Shown: piece after piece, positions 1 to 11,700 of the stretch
How positions within the stretch are numbered: position 1 is the first letter of the stretch
How the letters are laid out: each line of letters starts with the position of its first letter
Source: Tetranychus cinnabarinus
Taxonomy: Eukaryota > Arthropoda > Arachnida > Trombidiformes > Tetranychidae
Assembly: GCA_022266195.1 (NCBI GenBank)
Contig: WHVY01000001.1
Span: 18,662,001 to 18,726,000 of the forward strand
Direction: 5' to 3'
Length of the DNA: 64,000 bases
Notes under the pieces: generated by a model
The model's input: the letters and a program-made list of their open reading frames with translations, nothing else
The model's database searches: none
What the model was told of the DNA's origin: nothing
Position numbers and translations under genes: made by a program

Positions 1-256
1 ATGATCAACAATCTAAAGCTAATAAGTCAATAATAACAACACAACACTAAACTTTTCAACATTTTTCTTGCTTCTCCTGAACTTTTCATTTCTTCAACTC
101 TCTTCATTATTTTTCATCACAATTATCTCAAGAGTTTCATCAAAGCTTAAAAGTTGAAAATGATTTAGTCTGTAAAATTGTTTCAACTGGCAAAAGTTTC
201 AATTGAAGGCAAAAGGAAACATTTTGATTCCAATTGCTTTAAATCATTAGTCTAAC

Positions 257-825
257 CTTTTGATCGTCAATATGGATTGGCCTTAAAAATGGATCATACA
301 AAAGGTGATTCGGTTTAATGTCTATTGGTGATTGTCGTTTCCCTTTGTTACACAAACTCCACTCTGGATTGAGTAAGCCCCAAAAATCAGGACCTGAAAA
401 GCAATGGAACCAATTGATAATCAGAAATTGCAAATCAATCAAATCTAGATTAAAGTGATGAACGAGCAAAGAAAAAAATTCTGATTGTGATTCGAAAAGT
501 TTGTCTAGTTTATAAATGAATAATCAGATGAATCAATTATTAACTCTCTGACTAATGGATTGTTCTGGTCAAGAGGAAGAAAGGGAAAACTTTTTCGAAC
601 CAAACAATTGAGCAAAGTGAGGTAAAGAACAAAAAATTGGTTCAAATTGATTGAGACCACTTATGATGTTCCCAGGCAATTCATCATGAAATTAAACTTT
701 AACAAAACTCAATTATCAGTCAATGACTGTGAGTTGGGCAGAGAAATGAAGAGATTTAAAAGGGAATCAAAATTTTACCTGAAATTCCGTCATAAGTCCA
801 CCATTCCTCCCAGTTGCCGGAAACA
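257..825 (-). CDS. Carbonic anhydrase-related protein (CARP X/XI type), two internal exons, partial
   Basis: Two minus-strand exons, 825-779 and 393-257, joined across an intron with GT at 778 and AG at 394; both splice sites split one Gly codon (G|GT). The first exon encodes WEEWWTYDGIS and the second starts GPDFWGLLNPEWSLCNKGKRQ, the conserved N-terminal part of alpha-carbonic-anhydrase-like CARP X/XI proteins, including the RQSP motif. In the family these are usually secreted and catalytically dead because zinc-binding histidines are lost. Those positions lie in later exons, so activity cannot be judged here. The exon at 257 ends in AAG followed by gttaga, so the gene continues past the left edge. 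The signal-peptide exon should lie at higher coordinates but was not found. The identity is firm; the complete gene structure is not. Confidence 0.9.
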
Positions 826-3800
826 CTGAGAACACCTTTGATGGGAAAGAAATGCAATTTAATCAGAAACATTTCATGATGAATGTTGAGATTGTTGGAT
901 AAGGAAAATTTGGCAAAATATTCTCATTCACTTTTTTTATCTTCTTGTCCATTCTGTGAATAAAATGAGGCTAATCTAATATAAAGAGTTGAACAATCGA
1001 TTGATAAATGCTGGGACATTATTTCCATTATCATTTATCAACATGGATTTGAGTTCCCATCGAGATTCTTGTTCATGTTAATTTTATCATCAGATAATTT
1101 GGGAGGTAAAACTCCCAGTTTTTTATCATTCCATTGACCTTCCCAGTAATTTGTCAATTCATTATTTTACATTTGAAACTTGAAAAAATAAATGTTTGAC
1201 AGGAGAAAGTAAAAGTTATTCAAGATTGATTAGTTTCGAGCAAAAAAATTGTGCTTCTAATGACAAAGTAAAGGTAAAATTGAGCGAGCTTGGACAATAA
1301 GATGTAGGCTAGGTTTGGCTAAATTGAATGGACAAGCGTTTTCAAAAAGATAAGTTGAAATGTTTTTTTTGTGACAAAAGTCATCTTTTGTTTAAAGGTT
1401 GCTCAAAGGACTTTGTGTCACTTGAAAGTCGATAAAATTGGAAAAACGATTTTACTTTGCTACGTGATTTTGCTGGAATGAGTGACTGTTTGAAAATAAG
1501 TGATAAGGTTGCACTGAGTTGGACTGGATTGAAGTGGAAAGATCAGTTTATGTTCACTTGAAATTTATGTTCAACATTAAGGAAAGTCAAGATTAATAAA
1601 AGATAAAAGTCTCGTAAATATTAGTTAAATTGTAATTTTTGAATAACGATTTCCATTCATCTGTTCTCGACTCATAAATGGCTGTCATTAATTTTTTACA
1701 CTTTAACGTCATCATTCTGTCATCGGAAAAGGATTGCTAATTGTAGAGTAACCCTTTCTGTCATTCTGTTAAATTGAATTTAACCTCGAATTTTAAAGAT
1801 GAACTTTTATCCAAAAGAGGAAAAGAGTGGACAAAAGTAGACATTTAACTCTTTAATTACATTCCACTGCAACTAACAATTAGCATTTTTCAATTAATTT
1901 CATGATAACTAACTAGCCAAATCAACTAATCAACTCAAGAGAGAGAGAGAGAGAGAAAATCTCGATTTTTCATGTCAACTCGAATAGTTTGCAATAGTTT
2001 TCAATTACAGTCCATATTCCCAAAATGAGACGTTGTCAAGGTTACCAATTAAATAACGTTGTTTTTTTCAAAAAATTTACAAAATTTAACCGAATCATAA
2101 TTAAAATGCAGTGTTGATCGGACTCAATGACGATAAATAAACAAAAATTATAAAATTTGTAGCAATTTGATCATTAATTACTTAAAATCATTGAGTGACA
2201 TAGTACAAAGTGCTAAGCCAATTTAGTCTCATTTTGGGAATATTGACTGTATTTTGATTCATAATAGTGACTTACCTGGAAGAAGTGTGGTCAAGTGAAG
2301 AAACTGAATAAACATTGACATTGTGCTGGAATTGTGGCGATGAACAGGTAATGAGGAAAAGTTTCAAGTGAATTGTTGAATTGTTTTTCGTTTCCTTTTC
2401 AATTTATGTAATTAATCACTTGGAATAAAGAAAAAAAGTAAACTTTTCTCTTTCCGTTTCTCTTTGAAAGCAAATTATTTTCAATACATTCTTAATGGTT
2501 TCGGTTGTCCACTTGTTTTGTTTTGTATTTTTAGTTGATTGTCCAGGCAAAGAGTAAAATGATTGTTGATACAGTTTGTTTGACCTTTAAGTATCCATTA
2601 TGTTATTGATATGGGAAAATGAAAAGAAAAAGATAATGAGGTGAAAATGGGGCGAAAATGAGATTATGATGGTGTTAACTGTGATAATATGAACAATAAT
2701 AAGGGAAAGAAAAGTAACCAATCATTAGGAGCATTTAATTTATGAACATTCATTCATTCCAATAGAATAAGATTAGATTGATTGAGGTTGGTGAGGAAAG
2801 AATTGAAATGAAAAAGAAGCAAGAGTTGAAAAGAGAATGAAAATATTCATTGATCAACATTCATCAGTTGAAACAGGAATCGAGTTAAGAATGGAAATAT
2901 TCATTTTGACTAAAGAAAGAAATTGTTCCTTAAAGTTTGATAATTTAATGAGCAAAAACTGCATCGTTTTCATTTCCACAAATGTCTTCCAACTTGGATC
3001 AAGCTGCAAGCTCAAGAGTCAAAGTTTGATCAAGTTTCTTTAAAATCGAAAGTCGAAACTTTTTTGGATTTACATTTGGAAAAATTTGGATAAGCAAAGA
3101 TTGAATCGATCAAACGATTGTGAGAAACAATTTGAATCAAAGTGATTGACTAGTTTCTGCATTCAATGAGATTCATTTTTATGTTTGATAAATCATTCTT
3201 TTTATCGAAACACTGAAAAACTCTGTAAAATTCAGTTGATCAGAGCAATTTGTAATAACTCAAGAAAATTGTTCAGTAACTTTGACTATTTTGCTAGTTA
3301 AATTGATTTTTACTTCAGTCTTTCATCAAGTTAAATCTTTCTTCTTGTTCACGATTCCAGACTACTGTAACTCACCCAGTTGATGAAAATGAAAGTATCC
3401 TTGAAGTCAGTCTAGTATCAATGATGGCCAGTAGTTAAGGTCAAGGTTTTGACTCTCTTCAGTTTGCCTAGTCCAATTGAATCAGCAACTTAATGTGATT
3501 ACATGAAGACTCGAGAAAAGGCAAATCTAAACGGAAAAAGAGAAACAATTTATTATAAAAGTCAACTTTGAACTAAAAGACATTGGTAATCAAGAAAAGG
3601 TCAAAGTAATGATTGGATAAAAACATTCACTAAACATTTGGATACAAAAAAAAGTTTCATTTGTTACTCAAAATTATCATCATTTTTAGAGTTTTTGCTT
3701 CTTCTTCTTCCATCATCTTATTCATTGTAAATCACTTCCATTTCAATATTTTCTTGTTCATGATTATTTGCCAATCATGAGAGTTTAGTTTTGCTTTACA

Positions 3801-4513
3801 GCAAGCAATTGAATCTTTCAGGAATCAATCAATTTCAAGAATGATGAAGAGAAGAGGAAAAATGAATATCGAATAAAACATTTGTTACTTTTTTCCATTG
3901 ATATCGTTCCATGAGAATCATGATAATGATAAAAGTAAAGAGAAACAATTGGCAATTGATTTTGATGGACTCGAGTTTTGCTTTTCACTCATTTCATGAT
4001 TCCATTTCATTCATGAATCAATTAGATGAGAATTGCAAACTCAAGGAAATACAAAACTGACCACAATTGATGGTCAATTTAATCGTTTACTTTTTGCTTT
4101 AGAACAAAAAAATGCGTTCTTTTTTCTCTTTTGACGAACATTTTTTTCCTTCTTTTTCTTCTTTTTCCACCAATTATTTCATTCTTTTCATTCTTCTCAT
4201 CATCATCATTTCTCAGAGGATTCATTGAATCTGCTTTCAGGCTATGAAAGGTAAACACATGTTTCAAAGTTGATTCAAAGAGCAAGTAAATTGTATCAAC
4301 AGATTTAGCTTCAGTTAATGGTTAAAAAGGTTGATTGATTGTGGTTTACCATTGTTTCAACCTTAATTGTCGATAAACAATTAAACCAGATTACCGAGTA
4401 AAGTTGAAAGAAACAAGAAAAGAATTCAAACCGAAAATTGAAATTTCAATGTTGACGTGAAATATTAATTGATACCATTCATTATTCATATAAGTTGAAA
4501 GGTTAATCAAGTA
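826..4513. other. Gene-free stretch, probably CARP upstream intron or intergenic
   Basis: About 3.7 kb of AT-rich sequence. I found no exon with family resemblance on either strand. The open frames are short and low-complexity. The only local structure is an AG repeat near 1938. Because the first CARP exon is missing, part of this may be its 5' intron. Confidence 0.5.
1938..1956. repeat. (AG)n microsatellite
   Basis: About nine uninterrupted AG units, flanked by ordinary AT-rich sequence. Confidence 0.9.
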
Positions 4514-5396
4514 TTAGGGGTTTCAAAAAGTCCGTACACAAACAGGGTTATTAAGGTCACAGCTTCTCACAACTAATGTTTAATAGAAGGCACATACTTG
4601 CAGGTCATCAGTCCAAATTATCGTGAAAATCGCAATAATTACTTATGTGTTAGGCCAAAAAGGTCGAATTAAGCATATTAAATACAGGGCCGTCATAAAC
4701 GTCTTGATATCAAAACAAGAGCCATTTAGCGAAAACCCATTCGAATTGGATTCCGTTTGCGGTATTAATACTGGCAGGTGTGTCTTCATCAGAAAATGCC
4801 CAAATGAATTTAAATCTGAGTGTTTTCAAATCATGGATGGTGCAAGATTCAGACAACCAGTTTATGTAAGCTGTACTGCTTTTGATCGGGGTTCTATGGG
4901 AATGATGTACTTAGACTGGTAAATTTCTATCTAGATTGCATTTTCAATTATTGATCTATCGATTGATACCAAACATAACATCTAGAAAAAAAAGTTAGGC
5001 CTCGAAAAACTGGCACTAAAAAGTGTTTCTCATATGCTTTGCCTTCGATTCAACACTCGTTGCCGCAAGTCTGCACGAAAAATGGCTTCACGAAAAAATG
5101 AGAATGAAATTCAGGCGACCTCACACTTTATTCTCATACTCTGACTTCTAGTGACTACATTTCGTTTTGCAATCAAGAAAAATTGTTCAAGGTCAAGAGT
5201 TCAGGTCACCAAAAGCGATAAGTGCCGTCAAAAAAGGGTTTTTTGTAATTAACGCCGAATTTCGGCATGAGAGTTGACTTGGAGTCATAAGTTTCTGGCT
5301 GCAAAACTGTAATGACCTAAGGTATACCTATGCATAAAATGAAAAAAATAGACCTCGAATAACCCTGTTTGTGTACGGACTTTTTGAATCCCCTAA
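4514..5396. mobile_element. Non-autonomous DNA transposon with ~40-bp terminal inverted repeats
   Basis: The left end begins TTAGGGGTTTCAAAAAGTCC. The right end, read on the other strand, begins TTAGGGGATTCAAAAAGTCC, and the match continues through CAAACAGGGTTATT with one mismatch in about 38 bases. A TA dinucleotide flanks both ends (4512-4513 and 5397-5398), as expected for Tc1/mariner-type insertion, and the termini loosely resemble mariner ends. The 883-bp interior has an open frame at 4623-4922 without an ATG start and without recognisable transposase motifs. This is probably a deletion derivative mobilised in trans. The superfamily assignment is inference from TSD and end sequence. Confidence 0.82.
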
Positions 5397-5398
5397 TA

Positions 5399-8300
5399 AT
5401 TAGACTTGTTCAGAGACAAACATTTATCACTAATTAGCCGGATAATTTATTTAAAGAGGTTAACATTAGTCTGTATAAAGAGTTGATGAAAAAAAATTGT
5501 AAACAAAATGTTAACAAAAATGACGAGAAAAAAGGAGTAAATTGTGTAAATTAAATTTCTACTCTGTTTCAAGCTCAGCTTTTTGTAACAATTTTCATGC
5601 AAAAAGCATGAGAGAAAAAAGTAGAGGGAAAAACAGAGAAATAGTAACATTCCCTTCCAAGAGAATGATCAGAATTACAGATAAAATTGAAACCGATTCA
5701 ACAATGGAAGGGGCAAGACGAGGCAGAGCAAAAAAAGGCACATCACAATACAAATAAACAGGAATGAACAAAAAAACAACTCTAATGGTTGAGTAAAGGG
5801 GAAAAAAGCTGAGTTTCCTTATAATGGTGTTTTTGTTCAGTGGCAGGGAAATAAGTTTTCAAAAGGTGGTTGTTTTAAGCGATTATACGCTTCATATGGC
5901 ATTCATTTCATCAGGATAATGATCAGGGTTAAACCAAGTAAAATTTGCTATGAATAAAGTTGAACATGGAAAACGATTGTGACTCTAAAATGTGTATACA
6001 AATGATATCCAGTTATCTCCTTCAGGGCATCCAGTGTTATTCATTTGTGGAATCGTAAAATTATTTCAACTCTTTTTTTTCTTGGCTTTGACTTGGTTTA
6101 CATTTTTCTCTCTTTCCTTTAAATCTTTTCCATTTTAATTCCATTTAGTTGTTCATTATTTTACTCAATTTCATCGTTTGACACATGAAGTTTAACTCTT
6201 TTCACCGGGTTCATTATTTTTCATCAATTATCTTTGCATTTTTCTTTTCCTCTTCACCTTTTAATACCTTTTGTTGTTGACTTGTCTTAATTTGTCGAGA
6301 CTCTGTTTTTTTTGCACCTCTTTACTGGGGAACTGGAAGTGAAAAAAGTTCAATTTAATTCATAACTGAAGTTGACAAGATGGAGACGATGAGGATGATG
6401 ATTGAGTTAAAAGGCAAACAATTGGGTGTGAAAAAGCAAAATGTTTGCTTTTTTCTGCTGCTGCTGCTTTCAGTTGACTTGAAATGCTGAGAATCTTTTC
6501 ACTCGTGATTTAATTTAATTTGTGGTATCATCTTAATTGAATGATTTAACTAGAGCCTTTGGAAGCTTTGCACAATTTTGATCATTAAGTTATTAAAATA
6601 GACAAGTTTTGTCTCTTCAATTTCGATAACTTCATTAATGTCAACCTTTACAAATTTAACCTCGTTTGTTAAATTCAATAACTCGATTAAATCTGGATCC
6701 ATACTTTTGCTTGAAAATCAGGTAATGAATTAAATGAGATTTGCTGTTGAAATATTTATACTTTTTTTCAACTGTCAACCCTTCTTATTGTCAATTGTAA
6801 CAAATTGCTTGGTTTCCAGAAAAAAGAGTCAATCCTTGATCATAAGAGGTTAATATCGAGCAACATCAACCAAATTGAACTGGTCAACCAGTCAGCCATG
6901 TTTTTGGGTACAGAGAAAAGTTTATTTATGATGGCCAGAAGTGGGACGATGAAATTAAGTCAATGATTGGTAATCAAGCTTGTAGTAAGATCATCAATTA
7001 TGATGTTGTTATCATTATTATCGAGTGTTTGTACATCATAATGAAACTTCCTTATCCTGAGGGAAGATTAACTTCATTTTTTCTCCCTTCCTTAAGAGTT
7101 AATCATTGTTCGTAGAGACAATAACATATTTGTTTTTTATTGTTAACCATCTTGTCAATGGAAATCTTGGCAAAACTTTCATGGGATGAATGGGAGAGCA
7201 AAAGATGAACCTGGAGAAAATCATTTTCATCATCATTGGCATTGGCATTATCATTGAGATTATTGTTACGACTGTGAACTTTATCCAGGCAATTTTTTTC
7301 AATGGACCATGATGATTAGGATGAAGATGAGGGTCATTGAATGACTGAAGATAAACTGTTAATGGTTCCTCTATGGCTTGAAACATAATCATGCATTTGG
7401 ATGTAACTGTATTCACTGGTGAAGATGATGACGCCAATAGGAATGGTTAATCTTGAAAACAAAAGTTGAGAGTTGGTCCGATTGTCAATAATTAATGTCT
7501 CAAGTTGTTAAAATCAAATGCAAATTGAAAGATAAATAAAAACATGGACATCATCAAGCATCTGAATCTCGCTCTTTACTATCCTCGAAGGGAAATCAAT
7601 ATCATGACACTTGATGTTGATGCAAGTACATTAACTTGTTATTGAAATGATTAGAAGTGAATACTGTCAAAAGGATAGAGAGCAAGAGTTAACAATAAAC
7701 ATGGTTGATTGATGAGGTGGGACAGGATCATAAACGAGCCAATCATGTGCAAATATGCATTCAGGATGAATAAATGATTAAAATTAACAGGTGAAATTGT
7801 TCTTGGGTTAGGATCACAAGCTTTTTTTGGCATGGGTTGGATGGTGGTCAAGGTGCAATACAAAGTGTCCAAAAAAAGATTGACAAAAAATAGATACAAT
7901 CCAATCGATGGTAATAATGACCAATTGATGTTTCAATCTGGTGAAAGAAAAAAAGAGTTTAGTATTTTTTTTCAACCGCATCATCAGTTTTCATCACACT
8001 TTGACTTGTCGGTTTTGTTGTTTGTTTGATTGCTTGTTAACAAGTGAAAGAATATATTAAACTGACATAATTTTTGGTACTTCGTCATGTCTAATTATTT
8101 CCTCTTCAGAGAATGAATAGAAAGCGATGGAAGGAGAATAGAGCTACAGATAAGTATTTCATTGGATGTAACTTAATTTTTGCAGAAAGTGTTGGCTTTC
8201 AAAGGTTATCAAAAAGTGCAAGACTCTAGAGAACAGCTAGGAGTTTCTTAATCATCATTATCATCATCGTCATCCACTTTTCAGATAAAATATTTCATTC

Positions 8301-11300
8301 TGATGGACTATATTCTCATCTATCCATCTATCTTTTCTTCCTCATCAGAAAACCTATTTTATTCAACTTCTTTCTTCCTCACACAGACAAAATATGGATC
8401 TATTAAAGTCAAAATGTTAGATAAATCGATTCTTTACTGATTCTCAGTAAAACTTTACCACTTCAAAGATCAAAAAGCGTTTGAATTAACGGTAAAGGAA
8501 CTAAAAGGGAGTAAACAGGGATAAAGATAGAGGGTAAAGTTGAGTTAATTTAGTTACAGGCAGAGCAAAATTGACAGTTTGACAGGAGGATAGAAAAGGT
8601 AAATTGTGATCAATTATTTAACAATCATCATAGCTACAGTATTTTCTTTGATTTATTGATTATTTTTTGATTTCAATAAGTTACAAGTCAAACTGATTGA
8701 CCAGAAGATGAACCAAACAAGAATCTAATGGTACAACTTGCAAGTTGAACATTGAATGACATAAAAACTGAAAAGGCTTACCTTTGAATTTGAATTTGGT
8801 GACAGACTAATGATAAATTAGGATTATAACTTGAAATTTAAGATTTAACGATTTTCCATTTCACTCAAAGAACAGTTGAATAATCACTTGAAATTCAAAA
8901 ATAAATTGTGAGACAAACAAATTCATTTTTTAAATTAAAGTAAAAGAAGATTTTCAACCCGCCATCGAGTCTAGACAATGTGGCGTCAAAAATTTTAGAT
9001 TTAAACTTAACCAATCACTTTTACCGGTTTTGATGATAGGACTGGGATCGAGATCTTTTAATGTTGATCCGATCCTTTGTTTTATAAATTATTTTTTGAA
9101 ATGTTTTTACAATTAGAATTGTCCTGCTAATTTCAAAGTTTTCATTGTATTTTAATGTAATTATTTGCAATTTTTGACAATTTCCTAATTTTATTGTTCT
9201 ACTTTCTGTGAACCTGAAAATGTTGTTTCTTATAAAGTTTAATATATTTTACAAATGTGGTTCTTTCATAGAAATGTGTTTCATTTGTGAAGCTGCTTTT
9301 GAAAAAATCTTTGGTTGAATAAAGCAAATGTTTGCTCAATTATGATTGAAATTTTATTGTTCATGTTGTTAATTTAGACAATTATTCTGTGAAGAATTTT
9401 ATTGACAACGGTGAGTAAATTTACCAAGCAATATTGTATGAAACTCATTTTGTGTCTGCTTTTGTTTTCAGCGTTTTTACCAGGAAAAATTGCTCGACTT
9501 GAAGGATCTGGCTCAGTCTTGTTTGGCATGAATTTACAGACATTCTCTTCAGTAGAACTTACAATGATAATTATCAAACTTTAAGGATGGCAACTCATTT
9601 TACTGTAAGGAAGAAGCGACTTTATCTCAATTTAAAGCCAAATTTTCAGTAAAGCCCTCCTGAAGCGATCATTTTCACTTTTCCCTTCAGTTTTTTTTTC
9701 AATTTGCTCATAAAAAAAGTTATCTCAATGTTATTGTTATATTAATAGGGAAAGACAATTAATTGTGATAGTTTCGTTGGTTTGAGACTCACTGCACAAA
9801 CAATCAAGAGAGATGGAAACAAGTGAAAGCCTAAAATACAGTCATCATGAACAATTCTTCATTGTGGAACAATTGGGAACAGTTTACATTATGAAGCTTC
9901 CATTATGTTGCTAAAAAAATGAAAATACTTCCAAAACATTTCTCTATCTTTTATCATCGCCACCATCATCATTCTCATCATTATTTCCTTTTGTATAGTT
10001 AATATAATTGTATCATTTTATGTGTCTACCTGGGTGGGGATATTTACTGTTATCATTAGTTTTTACTGGATTTTTTTCCCACTAGTTATTGTTTTGATTT
10101 GTTTTGTTGAATGGTAATGCCAATGATCAAACTTATGGTCCAATAAATCTTTTCACTAAATCATGATCATTCAAGAATCTTGAAATGTGTGTTGATAAGA
10201 TGGAAAAAGGAATGAGAATGAAACAACAACAAATGATGAACAATTTACTTTGAAATTGTTTATCAAAAAAAAGTAACCATGGAGAGAAAACAAATTTTGA
10301 TTTAATCTTGAAACTTTTTCTTTTTCTTGTACCATTTATCTGTCTATTCAAACACCGTCATCAGCAAATAGGTGTAAAAATTAATGATGATGATGTGTTG
10401 ATGATACTTGGGAATAAAATGATTGTTTCAATTCAATCTTTTCAAGTATTATTTCAAGAACAATACAATAGGAAAAGAATCAATGTAACAATGAAAAATA
10501 CATGCAACAAGGTAGAGAAAGGTGTAAGTTAACAGTTTTTACAATACTTAACTGAGATCAATTTACAAGTTTGTAATACTTCTAATGATGGTGAAGTGTT
10601 GAGTCCAAAAAATTGTGCTTTTAACTGCAGATTGAAACTAGTCATCGATTGAAAGGTAAAAATTTTAATCCATTTTCAGGGTTGGCGAATCAAAGGCTTG
10701 CGAAACTAGACACAAACATAATCATGAGAATCAGAAGATTGTGCAAAAGCTTGAGCAATTCTCGATGAACACAAGTCAAACGATGAACTTTTTAAATTTT
10801 TACTTGGTTAATGTCAGTCAAAGTCACTGTCAAAAGTTGATGAAAAGGTGAAGAGACTGAGAAAAAAATAGATGAAGACTTAAGAAGTTAGTTATTTATT
10901 TTTAGAGTGTGAAAATTTTATATAAGTAATTACACTTGGGTTAATTAATGAGGAAATCCGGAAAGGGAAGTGTTAATTTACTGATGTGATACTATTTGCT
11001 TCAACACAGGTGTAAAGTTGAGTAGTTATCAAGTAAAGTTTACATGTCTCAATGTAATGAAGGGAAAAACAGAGAATCGAAAGTTTTTGATTCAAATGAA
11101 GAGTTGCAAACTCTGTTTCGATTGTAATTAGTTGAGGATCAACTGTTGATCAAATTTCAATAGAGATAATTAACACTTTTCCAATTGTCCATAGAGTCAC
11201 AGTTTAAATCCATGGAGGGAAACAAAAGTTGATGAAATGATAAAAGTTGCTAATTTGAAAAGTGTGTATACAAAAGCAAAACCAGCGTCAACAATATATA

Positions 11301-11700
11301 ATAATAGTTTCAAGTAAATATAATATTAACAAATAACATGGAGATCTATTTGCTGAATAATGTTCATCCTGGGTAAAGTCATAGTCAGGCCAAGATCATG
11401 AACGATGTCAATCTAAATTATCCTTCATTTTTCCTCTTTGCCTCCAATCTCCGCCTTTATTCTCTTTCTTTTTTTCTTACGTCTTTTTATCTCATCCCAT
11501 TCTGAATATTATCCACTTGATTTTATAGAAAAAACTGAAACAAATGTTTACATGCGCCGAGTAGGTGAATACCATGGAATGCAAGGTCATCTATCGACTG
11601 ATATTCCAAGTAAATGATGTCGATACCTTTTGGAATCACAGAGGCTTTATAAGTGTAAATTGTGAACAATCAAAGAATCCATTGGCCATTGGTAAGATAT
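5399..11700. other. 6.3-kb stretch without a supported gene
   Basis: AT-rich sequence with short chance frames. Two plus-strand frames, near 9435 and 10308, start with hydrophobic signal-like residues, but neither has a plausible mature region, splice partner or homology. Nothing else is seen. Confidence 0.5.

Noticed and set aside
4079..4285. Lys/Arg-rich minus-strand frame
   Set aside because: Low-complexity translation of a pyrimidine-rich tract with no other sign of coding.
4623..4922. Open frame inside the inverted-repeat element
   Set aside because: No ATG start and no recognisable domain; treated as element interior, not a gene.
9402..10532. Plus-strand frames with signal-peptide-like starts near 9435 and 10308
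   Set aside because: Short, no plausible mature protein, no splicing partner; hydrophobic runs are expected by chance in AT-rich DNA.
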